The position numbers and the translations under genes were made by a program. From the NCBI GenBank assembly GCA_016946835.1, contig JACVTC010000013.1, forward strand, positions 1,440,001 through 1,504,000: a DNA stretch of 64,000 bases, read 5' to 3'. A model generated the notes under the pieces. It saw only the letters and a list, made by a program, of their open reading frames with translations. It was not told where the DNA came from and ran no database searches. Shown here piece after piece: positions 47,080 to 63,129 of this stretch. Source of the stretch: Neocallimastix lanati (nom. inval.). Lineage: Eukaryota; Neocallimastigomycota; Neocallimastigomycetes; Neocallimastigales; Neocallimastigaceae. Within the stretch, counting starts at the first letter, position 1. Every line of letters starts with the position of its first letter.

Positions 47080-47410
47080 ATTTTATTTTTTCTTTTTATA
47101 TTTAAAGTGAACAAACACTTAAACAGTTCAAAAGGGTCTTATGATTCCATCTGTTGTGGAGAGGACTACTTCTCAATTCTTCTTAATGAATTTAATGATA
47201 ATGAAGAATTAAGTTCTAATGAAATGGTCAATAAATTTATAGAAACAGCTAAAAAAGTTGATGATAAAGTTCATGCTAGAGTTCCTTTTGAATCTTAAAG
47301 GCTAAGTTTTTCCACAATCAATTATTTCAAAGATTGTTACTAATAGAATTGCTAAATATGCCTTTGAACATAAATTTGTTAGACCTGACCAATTTGTTAT
47401 TTATTAAAAT
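47080..47410 (+). pseudogene. fragment of a second LINE lineage, copy B
   Basis: Duplicate of 28,155-28,470 with the same deletion joint and stops. Confidence 0.7.
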
Positions 47411-47697
47411 AATAAATTGATTTGCACTAAAATGAAAAAATTTTCTTTTGTTTACTTTTTTTTTATTTAAAACACCTTTTGTAAATATAACTTTTTCTAG
47501 TTATATTTTAAAAATAAAATTCCTTTAAAAATTCCTAAAAAAAACTATCTCAAATAAAAATACTAATTTTATCGTATTTATATAAATTTTTTTTTTTTTT
47601 TTTTTTTTTTTATTAATATTAAAATTTAAAGAAAAAAAAAATTTTTTTTTTTTTTAAAATGATAATTAAAAATTTATAGATATATTAAAAATAAAGA

Positions 47698-47836
47698 TAT
47701 TTTTTGTTAGAGATAATCCTATAAAGAATCCAACTGTATATTTTATTTTTTTTAGAATATTTTTATTTTATTTTTTTAACATTTTTTTTATTATATATAT
47801 TTAATTTATTATTTTAATATGATGTTAATTAATTAA

Positions 47837-47887
<51 letters not shown>

Positions 47888-48945
47888 AGTTTCTGAATCG
47901 ATCCCATGACTCCCTTGATATGTAGGACTTTTATGTGCAATAATTTATATGTAGTGGGTTTTTTAAATAATGGTAGTTTTAGTAAAATTTATTAATAGAA
48001 TTATGATATTTGTATTACAATTAAATTAATAATTCTAATAGTCCTCTATATATTTAGTTAATCTGTTCTATTTAATATTAATATTGAATTTATAATACAT
48101 AAAATGTAATACTATTCATATAGAATTAAAATAAAAAAAAAAAAATTGAAAATTCATTATTTTTAATTTTTTTATATAAAAAAATTAAAAAAAAGATTTT
48201 ATTATTATTTTTTTTAATAATAAATTAAATTACTAATTAATCATAAATATATATATATATTTTTTTTGTATTTATATATTGAAACCAATTATTTTATAAT
48301 ATATCTATTTATATATATATTTTTTTAAAAAAGAAGATCGTGGCGTTGTTTAATAAGGGTCCATTTAATATTATTAGATCACATAAAAACTACTCTATAT
48401 AATAATTATTATAGAGAGTAAAGGATCATTATTTATAATTAATATTTATGATAAACATAAATAATTAATACTTAAAATAAATACCTTTTTCTCATAATTA
48501 TTATTAAAAATTTTATTAATAAATGTTATATAATTATTTTTTTTTTTTTGCTATTGAAACTGTATTTTATTTACTTATTTAAATATAATATTTTATAGTG
48601 TAAATAATAGATCGTGGCGTAGTGTTAATTAAAGCTTCAATATTTTTATTTAAATTAATGTATAGTGAATGAAATTTATAGAACTAAATAACATATTTAA
48701 ATTTATCCTTTATTCTCCTTGGATTTTGATTCAATGAATCAAATAATTTACAATTTAAAAATATTATTGGAGATTTTATCAGATATTATTATTTAATACA
48801 GATTTCAATAATAAAGTCATATGATATTTAGACTTTATTGTTAAATTTAACTATTTTAGTAGAAGACTATTTTAAATAAACTTTGTTCATTAAAACGTAT
48901 ATATATATAATAATTTAATTAATTACTATATATATAAAAGGTATT

Positions 48946-48986
<41 letters not shown>

Positions 48987-49260
48987 AGGTTTTTTGTTAA
49001 TGATGATACTACATAATTTATATATTTTTCAGTATCACTAAAGAATATAGAAGGAATTAAATATTTTTACTACATTTTTATTACATACATAAAGTATTTC
49101 AAAAATTATTTCTATTAATAAATTAAAAATGAAATAATCTTTATACAATCTATATATATGAAAATATTCTTTTATGATAAAAATTTATAATAATACTTTT
49201 TATTATTTTTTATTTAAATTTTTTATTTTGATTTTCCTATTGTATTATATATAGATTTAT
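47698..49260. other. unique intergenic DNA right of the duplication
   Basis: No gene recognised. It holds an (AAAT)n tract (47,836-47,887), two occurrences of AGATCGTGGCGT (about 48,335 and 48,610) and a hairpin CTCTATATAATAATTATTAT with its complement near 48,393-48,418. A poly-T run lies at 48,951-48,979. The repeated AGATCGTGGCGT words stand out against the A/T background but no function can be given. Confidence 0.5.
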
Positions 49261-49261
49261 A

Positions 49262-49649
49262 TCTATTTTATTTTATTTTATTTTATTTTTATTTTATTTT
49301 CTTAATTTTGTTTTTTATTTTTATTTTTTATTTTTATTTTATTTTTATTTTTATTTTATTTTTATTTTATTTTTATTTTTATTTTATTTTTATTTTTATT
49401 TTTATTTTATTTTTATTTTATTTTTATTTTATTTTTATTTTATTTTTATTTTATTTTTATTTTATTTTTATTTTATTTTTATTTTATTTTTATTTTATTT
49501 TTATTTTATTTTTATTTTATTTTTATTTTATTTTTATTTTATTTTTATTTTATTTTTATTTTATTTTTATTTTTATTTTTATTTTATTTTTATTTTTATT
49601 TTATTTTTATTTTATTTTCTTAATCTTATTTTTTATCTTTTATTTTTTA

Positions 49650-49692
<43 letters not shown>
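49262..49692. repeat. (ATTTT)n and (ATTTTT)n array
   Basis: About 430 bp of mixed pentamer and hexamer units directly behind the 3' end of the M13 gene. Confidence 0.9.
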
Positions 49693-49693
<1 letters not shown>

Positions 49694-49713
49694 ATTTTAT
49701 TAAAATTTTCATT

Positions 49714-53811
<4,098 letters not shown>

Positions 53812-53945
53812 TTTTTTTTTTTTTATTATTTTATATATAATAATTATTAAAAAATAAAATTAGTAATTATTAATTATTATTAATTTTTATTTGTACTTTT
53901 GTTATTGCTATATTTGTTCTATTTTTTTCTTTATTATTATTACTA

Positions 53946-54193
<248 letters not shown>

Positions 54194-54562
54194 TGATTAA
54201 CTGTTTTTAGTTTTATTTTGTTTTATACTTTTTTAAATAAAAAAGGAGAAAGAAAAAAAATGAAAAAAAATTATTTAAATAAAAATAAAAAAAATAAGAA
54301 TATTCTTTTATTCTTTTATTAAATTAAGTAATAAGAATTTAATAAAAATCACCAAAGTATAAAAATATTAAAAAAAAAAAAAAAAGAATAAAAGAATATT
54401 CTTTTTTAAATAAGTAAAAAAAATAAAAGATAAACTAAAACAATTAAAATTTATTGTTGTTTATTGAAATTTTTAATTTAAAATTTTCATATTATTAGTA
54501 AAATGTAATATATTATCAAATAAAATTTTCATTCATTTATACATATATTAATAGTAAAGTTT

Positions 54563-54601
<39 letters not shown>

Positions 54602-54629
54602 TTTTTAAAAACCTTCATTATTACGAATT

Positions 54630-55210
54630 TTAATCTTTATTTATTAATTCATTTAATAATTACATGAATATTTTTTATTAAAAAAAAAAAAAAAAAACTC
54701 AAAATCAATAAAAAAATAAATATTATTTGTCCAATTAGAACACATTAATATTTAAAATAGTAATGTGAAAAAAAAAGTTAATATTTAAAAATAAAGTGTA
54801 TAAATAAATTTAGGAAAAAGTTCATATGTAACGGATTAGGGTTTGAATCGACTATCTGAAAGAAATTATGGTCTTCTCCTTCAGAGATATTGGCCCCTGC
54901 TCGTTCGTTTTACTGCATTTTCAACGTAGAAACTCCAAATCTAGACCATAATTTATTTCAGATAGTCAATTAAATCCCTATTCGGGAATAAGTAATAAGG
55001 AAGTGAGGTTTGTTATATATAATTTTTTTTTTTGAATTTATTTATACACTTTATTTTGAATATTGCCTTTAATTTCACATTTCACATTAATATTATTATG
55101 TTCTAATTGGACAAATAATATTTATTTTTTTTATTTATTTAATTTTTTTTTTTTTTATAAATAAATAAAAAAAAATTTATGTAATTAATTAATAAATGAA
55201 TATATATAAA
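54630..55210. mobile_element. large foldback / TIR element
   Basis: Long inverted repeats converge on about 54,910. Outer arms share ATTATTTGTCCAATTAGAAC (left, about 54,722) and its complement (about 55,103). Middle arms are AAATAAAGTGTATAAATAAA (54,789) and its complement ending 55,057. Inner arms are 54,850-54,874 and 54,943-54,967 (GACTATCTGAAA-type). The unpaired centre, with ATTGGCCCCTGCTCGTTCG, is unusually G+C-rich for the window. No ORF. The outer words also occur near 16,450, 21,611 and 25,681. Confidence 0.65.
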
Positions 55211-55519
55211 GATTAAAGTTCATTAAAAAAAAAATTTCATTTTCAAAATTTTCTATATATTCATTTTTTTACCCTCTGTTTTTCAAGATTAAAAAAATTT
55301 TTTTTAAAAAAAATTCTGAAATTTTATATAATTTATAGAATTATATAGTTCATTAAAAATTTTATTATTTGATGAAACTAAAAAATTATTTAAATCATTA
55401 TCTACCCTTAAATTTTTTTCCATAAAGACTTCTTTCTCTAAATTTGATTTTTCCTTATTATTATTATTACTCTTATTATTAATTTCTTCATCTGTAATTT
55501 TTATTTACTTTAAATTCTT

Positions 55520-55740
55520 TTATTTAATTAATTCTGGATTAAGCATTTTCTTACTCTTAACATATTAATCATCATAATGTACCATTTAAATGAATAATTT
55601 TTTCTTAATAATTTATTTAAGGGTGGAGGTAATTTAGAGAAGTTGTTAATAAATTTTATAATAATATTCAATCATGCCTATGAATGATTTTAATTCATCA
55701 ATTTTTAAATTAAGTGAAAAATTAAATGGGAGTGGAGGTT
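55520..55740 (-). pseudogene. Ty3/gypsy polymerase fragment (RT-RNase H junction)
   Basis: The minus strand reads LKIDELKSFIGMIEYYYKIY, then after a frame change NFSKLPPPLNKLLRKNYSFK and W. This follows the hallmark of Ty3/gypsy Pol between the reverse-transcriptase thumb and RNase H: (V/I)KEL-SFLGL-NYYRKFI-x-NFS-(K/R)-PL-LLKK-x-FKW. Stops and the frame change make it a relic. It is the only trace of an autonomous LTR element's Pol in the window. Confidence 0.65.
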
Positions 55741-55833
55741 GCATTTCGCCAAATTGCAATTCACCAAGTTTTTGCATTTCGCAAAGTTGAAAATTATTAA
55801 ATAAATAAATAAAATAATAAAAGATTTTCATTT

Positions 55834-55977
55834 ATTTATCTTTTTTTATATTCGGTACAATTATAAACTTTGGAATTATCTTTTCTTATATATGAAAAAT
55901 TATATTTATATTTTTTATTAATAATAATTTGCTCTTTTCCTTTGTTAGACTCACATAATAATTTGATTTTCTTCCAT
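55834..55977 (-). pseudogene. 5' fragment of a FLYWCH/MULE-type gene
   Basis: Starts MEENQIIM, and one base shift later gives CESNKGKEQIIINKKYKYNF and RKDNSKVYNCTEYK. This aligns with the N-terminal SETNRGKEQIIIDRKFKYNF...KDNTKIYRCTEYK of the intact gene at 61,213-62,664. It is truncated after the first zinc-finger Cys. Confidence 0.75.
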
Positions 55978-56099
55978 TTCTATGTTTTTATAAATATTTT
56001 TTAATTTTATAATTAAAATTTTTATATTAATTATCTAATATTATTCTTGATATTAATTTTGAAAAATTAGTTTTTCAATTATTTGTATAAAAAAATAAA

Positions 56100-56670
56100 T
56101 AAATAAATAAAGAATGTAATAATGTTAGTACAAGTATATAAAATAAAATAAAATAAATAGTAGAAATATGAATATAAAGTACAGATTGAATAAAATAAAA
56201 TAAATAGTAGATGATAACAGTATAATATGCTTATTAATATTATAATGTTATTCTAAAGTTATATATTTTGTATTTATAATCATATAAAAATTAAATAACA
56301 ATATTTTTTATTTTATATTATTAATAAAATTAATACTAAAAAATTAAATAAATAAAAATACTTTTATTTTATTTTATAGTATATTTATTATTTTATAGTA
56401 TATTTATTATTATTTTATATTTAGTTTATTATTAAACTTGTTAATTTTTATATGTAATAATCTTTGTAATAACGGTCCTTCGTGTAAATTATTAAATGGA
56501 GGTTGATTTGGTTATTTTCTAGGATAAGAAAATATTAATATTAATAAAAAAAAAAAAAATAATTTTTCTAGTAAAAATTAATAGCACATAAAAGTCTCGC
56601 ATATCACAAATGTATTCATGTGATATACGTTCTATATAAAAACATCGTGAATGTACTTCTCTCCTTGTTA
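56100..56670. other. intergenic sequence with satellite traces
   Basis: Holds one and a half reverse-complement units of the 48-bp satellite (AGTACAGATTGAATAAAATA near 56,177) and a less A/T-rich stretch around 56,590-56,680. No gene seen. Confidence 0.45.
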
Positions 56671-56674
56671 CCCA

Positions 56675-56846
56675 TAATACTTTTGATTTATTATATTAAA
56701 TAAATAAACAACATATATCAAAAACTTTTAATTCATATTTTACTATTTATTTATAATTATATATTTTTTTAAATTATATTTATAATTTTATTATTAAAAA
56801 TTTATTAAATAATTATTAAATAAATAAAAAAATAAAATAAAATAAA

Positions 56847-56860
<14 letters not shown>
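56675..56860. repeat. ankyrin-gene upstream repeat, copy 1
   Basis: Matches 63,475-63,650 from TTTATTATATTAAATAAATA to the start of the (TAA)n tract. Both copies are followed by interrupted (AATAAT)n runs. This copy leads into the ankyrin pseudogene at 57,075. Confidence 0.8.
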
Positions 56861-56883
<23 letters not shown>

Positions 56884-57074
56884 TATAATAATAATAATAA
56901 TAATAATAATTATAATAATAATAATAATAATAATAAATATAATAATAATAATAATAAATATAATAATAATAATAATAAATATAATAGAAATATGCAAAAA
57001 ATAAAAAAAAATAGTTTAACAAAAGAAAAAAAAAAGAAATAAAAGAAATAAAATAAAATATTATTAAAAAGAAA

Positions 57075-57704
57075 ATGGACAACTATATTGACTTTTATAT
57101 TGATTCATTTGTGTCTGCTAATGATAGAAAGGATTATTCAATAATAAAATATTTAATATGGAATAATAATGAAAATAATAAATGGGATATTTTTAATGAA
57201 ATGTATATTAGATCAGTGCTTTCTATTGATCGTTTTCAATTTGTAATGAAGTATTTTTCAAATCATATAAATATATCTTTACTTCTAATTAAAAACTTGT
57301 TTAATGATAACAATAATAGGTTACTTGATGTTATTTTTGATCATATAAAGATATATGATAATGAATTTATTAAAAAGTTATTATTTCATTATAATAATAA
57401 ATTGGAGATTTCTATATCAGATTTAAATCAATGTATTTCACTTGAGAATTACAAAATTTTAACCTTTGATTCTAATTATCATCGTGGAGGTGGAAAATAT
57501 TTATTAATTGAATGTAATAGAAAAAAAGAAATAAATATTACTAAAGTTTAATTTTTAGTTGAACATGGAGCAGATGTAAATATAAAAACTAATTTTGGTG
57601 AAAACCCATTATTTATTTCATGTAAAAAGGGAAATGAAGCCATAGTAAAATATTTAATTGAAAATGGAACTGAATTAAATAAAAAAAGAATTAGATTGAA
57701 ATAA
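57075..57704 (+). pseudogene. ankyrin-repeat protein gene with premature stop
   Basis: The frame opens with MDNYIDFYIDSFVSANDRKD and runs 158 codons of an N-terminal helical region to TAA at 57,549. The same frame then continues FLVEHGADVNIKTNFGENPL and FISCKKGNEAIVKYLIENGT, a typical ankyrin repeat. The stop therefore interrupts the sequence (one base from AAA). The second frame end is TAA at 57,702, after which repeat-like words (GAAATGGAGCCATAATAAAA) are out of frame. The gene is disabled twice, unless the first stop is read through or is a sequencing error. Fungal ankyrin proteins of this kind usually have many more repeats. Confidence 0.75.
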
Positions 57705-57965
57705 TGATATTTAATATATAGAGAGTATGAAATGGAGCCATAATAAAACATTATGAAAAAAATACACTTTTTATTTCATTATAAAAGTAATTAAGAAATA
57801 TTATTTCAATAACAATGAATTAAATTTTTTATGATAATTGATATATATATATATATATATAAATAATTTATAATCATATAAAATTTAAATAATAATATAT
57901 TGATTTTAAATTATTAATAAAATTAATGTTTAAAATTAAATAAATAAAAATTCTTTAATTTTATT

Positions 57966-58395
57966 TTGTTCTATTTTATTTTATTTTATTTTATTTTATT
58001 TTATTTTATTTTATTTTATTTTATTTTATTTTATTTTATTTTATTTTATTTTATTTTATTTTATTTTATTTTATTTTATTTTATTTTATTTTATTTTATT
58101 TTATTTTATTTATTTTATTTTATTTTATTTTATTTTATTTTATTTTATTTTATTTTATTTTATTTATTTATTTTATTTTATTTTATTTTATTTTATTTTA
58201 TTTTATTTTATTTTATTTTATTTTATTTTATTTTATTTTATTTTATTTTATTTTATTTTATTTTATTTTATTTTATTTTATTTTATTTTATTTTATTTTA
58301 TTTTATTTTATTTTATTTTATTTTATTTTATTTTATTTTATTTTATTTTATTTTATTTTATTTTATTTTATTTTATTTTATTTTATTTTATTTTT
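57966..58395. repeat. (TTTTA)n satellite block
   Basis: About 430 bp of almost perfect TTTTA pentamers with three 1-base register changes. Any translation of it (FYFIL repeats) is not a gene. Confidence 0.95.
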
Positions 58396-60357
58396 ATTAA
58401 TACTTTATTCCTTTATATTACTTCACTATTTATTTTATTTTATTTCTTTTATTTTCTTTTATTTTATTTTATTTTTATTAATACTTTATTCTTTAATATT
58501 ACTTCACTATTTATTTTATTTTATTTCTTTTATTTTATTTTATTTTATTTTATTTTATTTTATTTTATTTTATTTTATTTTATTTCTTTTATTTTATTTT
58601 ATTTTATTTTATTTTATTTTATTTTATTTTATTTTATTTTATTTTATTTTATTTTATTTTATTTTATTCAATCTGTATTTCATATTTATATTTCAACTAT
58701 TTATTTTATTTTATTCATTCTGTATTTCATATTTATATTTCAACTATTTATTTTATTTTATTCATTCTGTATTTCATATTTATATTTCAACTATTTATTT
58801 TATTTTATTCAATCTGTACTTTATATTTATATTTCAACTATTAATTTTATTTTATTCATCCTGTACTTTATATTTATATTTCAACTATTTATTTTATTTT
58901 ATTCATTCTGTACTTCATATTTATATTTCAACTATTTATTTTATTTTATTCAATCTGTACTTTATATTTATATTTCAACTATTTATTTTATTTTATTCAT
59001 TCTGTACTTCATATTTATATTTCAACTATTTATATTATTTTTATTTTATTTTATTTTATTTTATTTTATTTTATTTTATTTTATTTTATTTTTATTAATA
59101 CTTTATTCCTTTATATTACTTCACTATTTATTTTATTTTATTTCTTTTATTTTCTTTTATTTTATTTTATTTTTATTAATACTTTATTCTTTAATATTAC
59201 TTCACTATTTATTTTATTTTATTTCTTTTATTTATTTATTTTATTTTATTTTATTTTATTTTATTTTATTTTATTTTATTTTATTTTATTTTATTTTATT
59301 TTATTTTATTTTATTTTATTTTATTTTATTTTATTTTATTTTATTTTATTTTATTCAATCTGTATTTCATATTTATATTTCAACTATTTATTTTATTTTA
59401 TTCATTCTGTATTTCATATTTATATTTCAACTATTTATTTTATTTTATTCAATCTGTACTTTATATTTATATTTCAACTATTTATTTTATTTTATTCATT
59501 CTGTACTTCATATTTATATTTCAACTATTTATTTTATTTTATTCAATCTGTACTTTATATTTATATTTCAACTATTTATTTTATTTTATTCATTCTGTAC
59601 TTCATATTTATATTTCAACTATTTATATTATTTTTATTTTATTTTATTTTATTTTATTTTATTTTATTTTATTTTATTTTATTTTATTTTATTTTATTTT
59701 ATTTTATTTTATTTTATTTTATTTTATTCAATCTGTACTTCATATTTTTATTTCAACTATTTATTTTATTTTATTTTATTCAATCTGTACTTCATATTTA
59801 TATTTCAACTATTTATTTTATTTTATTCATTCTGTATTTCATATTTTTATTTCAACTATTTATTTTATTTTATTCAATCTGTACTTTATATTTATATTTC
59901 AACTATTTATTTTATTTTATTTTATTCAATCTGTACTTCATATTTATATTTCAACTATTTATTTTATTTTATTCATCCTGTACTTTATATTTATATTTCA
60001 ACTATTTATTTTATTTTATTCATTCTGTACTTCATATTTATATTTCAACTATTTATATTATTTTTATTTTATTTTATTTTATTTTATTTTATTTTATTTT
60101 ATTCAATCTGTACTTCATATTTTTATTTCAACTATTTATTTTATTTTATTTTATTTTATTCAATCTGTACTTCATATTTATATTTCAACTATTTATTTTA
60201 TTTTATTCATTCTGTATTTCATATTTATATTTCAACTATTTATTTTATTTTATTCAATCTGTACTTTATATTTATATTTCAACTATTAATTTTATTTTAT
60301 TCATCCTGTACTTCATATTTATATTTCAACTATTTATTTTATTTTATTTTATTTTAT
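58396..60357. repeat. higher-order satellite with ~48-bp units
   Basis: About 26 units of the form ATTCA(A/T)(T/C)CTGTA(C/T)TT followed by CATATTTATATTTCAACTAT and (TTTTA)n. Units alternate between ATTCAATCTGTA and ATTCATTCTGTA types. A block with TTATTAATACTTTATTC and TATTACTTCACTATTTATT recurs at about 58,395-58,530 and 59,085-59,225, so a higher-order period of about 690 bp is present. No coding sequence. Confidence 0.9.
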
Positions 60358-61212
60358 ATACTTATACTTCTATATTATTACATTCTGTATTTTTTTCATT
60401 TTATTTTTAAATATTCTTTTTAAAATTCTTATTTCCTTTTTAATATTTTTTTATCTAATATTTTAAATAAATTTTATATAATACGAAAATCTTTTTTACT
60501 CAGGAGCATTATATTTAACTTGATAAGGAAAGATTATTTGAAAATTTAATTATAAATATTAAATTAAAACTTTTTTTTAGTAATAGTAATAATAACAATA
60601 ACATTTTTAAACATAAATTTCTATTAAATAATAAATAAATTATTTTAGATATTTATATTATACAAATCTAATAAACTAACAAAAAGAGCATTACTATTTT
60701 TACAAATAGTAAAGTTTTTTTTAGAAAGCCTGATAGAAATAATTTAAAATATTAATTATTTTCTTTTATAAGTATTATAATACTTAAATATCATTATATA
60801 TATTTAAAATGTATATTTGAATATTTATTAAAAATATGAAATATACATTAAATATATTTTTAAAAAATATATTAATTTAATAATTGGTTTATTTTATAAA
60901 AATTATTTATTTATTTATTAATTTACTACAATATAAAATAAAAATAATGCGAAATGCAATACATTCATATTTTTAATATTTTATAATACTAATATATAAT
61001 AATAAAGACATCTTTTAATTTTATTTAATAATCTTTAATTAAGTAAAAAATATTTAAAATAAATTTATAAAAAAAATTTTTTTTTAATATTTTTAAGCTA
61101 ACCCTATCAATAAATATTAAATAAATTTCAATATTGAATTTCTTATTAAATAAAAAAATTTAATTTTCAATTAATTGTAATTATGATTTTGAAAGGATTT
61201 TAATAATTATTT
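60358..61212. other. intergenic sequence behind the MULE-type gene
   Basis: A/T-rich; one GCGAAATGCAATACATT word near 60,949 recalls the foldback arms. No gene seen. Confidence 0.5.
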
Positions 61213-62664
61213 TTATTTTGTTTTATTAAAATTAATGATTTCATTATTCAATCTAATTAAACAATTAAACCAATTTTCGATGATATCATTTTTACTACAT
61301 CCAATATTTTTTAATTCGGCTTCCATATTTTTATAATATTCAACTAAAATATTAATGTCATCGACCCTTTCTGATATTCTGCTCTTTTTTCTCCAAATTC
61401 CTTTAATTCTCATATGGTAATCATAGTAAGATTTGGATTCTTCAAATTGTATTGTATATATTAATTTATAAAATGAAGGCTTTTTTACAAATAAATTTTT
61501 TAAATAACTGTTATAAGATTCTGAAGCATTATTTGTTATGTGGTCTATATTATTGTAATAATTCCAATATTTTATATTATAGATATTTAGAAATGTTTTC
61601 TCAAAATAATCTAAAAAATTCAAAAATTGGGAACAGGTAGATTTATATCTCATGCATGTATTTTTAATTTTATTAAAAATATCAGGTATGTATTCAATAT
61701 TAATAAAACATAAATTAGAAATGGCTTTATAATAAGTATTTAAAATATTATGATCTTTCACTTCCTTGTAACATAATTTATTTTTTTTTGTCATTAATAA
61801 TCTTTTATAATGCCAAAAACAATATTTAATATTTATATTGGGAAAAATATTTTCCACTGCATTAGATATTCCTTTTTCAAAATCACAATGAAAAATTTTT
61901 TCTGAGAAATTAATATTTGCATTATATTTAATTATATTTTTTTTTATTTCATTAAATAATATTTCGTAAGTTATTTGTTCTTTGTTTTTTAATATTGACA
62001 TGGAAGTAGTGTAAAAACAATTTAATTCTGTAACATAAGTTCTGGTAATGAATACTTGATAACTATTAGTTGGAGCTATTAAAAATGTACCATCAGCAAA
62101 TATATGTTTATTCTCCATAAATAATTTTGCTTGGAATGGTGATTGAAAAATTATTATATTAGAATTTTTGAATATCATAAAGTATTCACCTCTTATTGTT
62201 TTATAATATTCAGATACATTAGGAACTTCATCAAATGTTTTTACATTAGGAAATAATTGTTTGTTTTTATATCTTGTTATTTGGGATTTAATTGTTTTAT
62301 ATTCAGGGCATATATATCCTATTTCTTGAGAAATTTTATCAAATATGCGTTTTGATTTTATATCAGAAGGAATCAAACTTTTTTTTATTTCATCTTTAAT
62401 TTTATGTTTTATTAATGATTTGGATGCATTAATTTCATTACCAGGATGATTATGTGAAGAATCATAATTTAAAACCTCTTTATTATCATTTAAAATAATA
62501 AAAGACTTACATTTATTTAATGTTTTATATTCTGTACATCTATATATTTTTGTATTATCTTTTTTTAATTTTGAAAAATTATATTTAAATTTTCGATCTA
62601 TAATTATTTGCTCTTTTCCTCGATTTGTTTCACTTATATCAATTTTTAGATTTCCCTCCATCAA
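61213..62664 (-). CDS. FLYWCH zinc-finger / MULE-transposase-like protein (483 aa, intronless)
   Basis: One uninterrupted frame. Residues about 14-75 form a FLYWCH-type finger (C43, C52, H71, H73). Residues about 165-285 resemble the MULE transposase core: FADGTF with D191, FHCDFEKG with D261 and CFWHYKR (C282, H285). The later NNASESYNSYLK places a Glu (E382) where the third catalytic acid of the family is expected. The first Met is followed at once by a second; either could start. It is either a Mutator-like transposase or one of the host proteins derived from it, common in gut fungi. I found no clear terminal inverted repeats around it, and upstream lies a 160-190 bp tandem repeat. A truncated relative at 55,834-55,977 shows the family is multi-copy. 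Confidence 0.85.
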   Translation of the reverse strand: MMEGNLKIDISETNRGKEQIIIDRKFKYNFSKLKKDNTKIYRCTEYKTLNKCKSFIILNDNKEVLNYDSSHNHPGNEINASKSLIKHKIKDEIKKSLIPSDIKSKRIFDKISQEIGYICPEYKTIKSQITRYKNKQLFPNVKTFDEVPNVSEYYKTIRGEYFMIFKNSNIIIFQSPFQAKLFMENKHIFADGTFLIAPTNSYQVFITRTYVTELNCFYTTSMSILKNKEQITYEILFNEIKKNIIKYNANINFSEKIFHCDFEKGISNAVENIFPNINIKYCFWHYKRLLMTKKNKLCYKEVKDHNILNTYYKAISNLCFINIEYIPDIFNKIKNTCMRYKSTCSQFLNFLDYFEKTFLNIYNIKYWNYYNNIDHITNNASESYNSYLKNLFVKKPSFYKLIYTIQFEESKSYYDYHMRIKGIWRKKSRISERVDDINILVEYYKNMEAELKNIGCSKNDIIENWFNCLIRLNNEIINFNKTK

Positions 62665-62739
62665 AATTTTTAATATAAATATTAATAAATATGAAATATT
62701 TATTTTTTATTTTTTATTTAATATGTATTTTCAATTTTT

Positions 62740-63125
62740 TTAAAAATTACAGTTATAAATATAAATAAATATGAAAAATATGAAAATATTTTATTTTATT
62801 TCAAGAAAATTACTAAAAAAATATTTATCTTTTTTTTTTTTTTATTTTATTTTTTCATTATAAAATAAAATATTTATTTAATTATTATTTATTTATATAA
62901 TAAAAAATTACAGTTATAAATATAAATAAATATGAAAATATTTTATTTTATTTCAAGAAAATTACTAATAAAATATTTTATTTCAAGAAAATTACTAAAA
63001 AAATATTTATCTTTTCTTTTTTTTATTTTATTTTTTTATTATAAAATAAAATATTTATTTAATTATTATTTATTTATTTATTTATATAATAAAAAATTAC
63101 AGTTATAAATATAAATAAAAATGAA
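62740..63125. repeat. tandem repeat upstream of the MULE-type gene
   Basis: Two full units and the start of a third, period 160-190 bp, each opening AATTACAGTTATAAATATAA (about 62,746, 62,907 and 63,096) and containing TTTCAAGAAAATTACTA. Confidence 0.8.
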
Positions 63126-63129
63126 AATA

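Larger units (their letters stand above)
37690..47697. repeat. 10-kb segmental duplication, copy B
   Basis: Repeat of 18,712-28,745. It starts directly at the LINE poly-A with GAGATGCCAGAAATTTAG and ends at AATAAAGAT, followed by unique sequence (ATTTTTTGTTAGAGATAAT). Examples of differences from copy A: TTGTGATGTATT instead of TTGTGCTGTATT (about 39,690), AATATGGCAAG instead of AATATGACAAG (about 39,592), and a 29-bp inverted repeat present only here. Confidence 0.9.

Noticed and set aside
57966-60357. Telomere or subtelomere made of TTTTA
   Set aside because: The array is internal, with genes on both sides, is interrupted by a 48-bp unit, and lacks a G-rich telomeric repeat.
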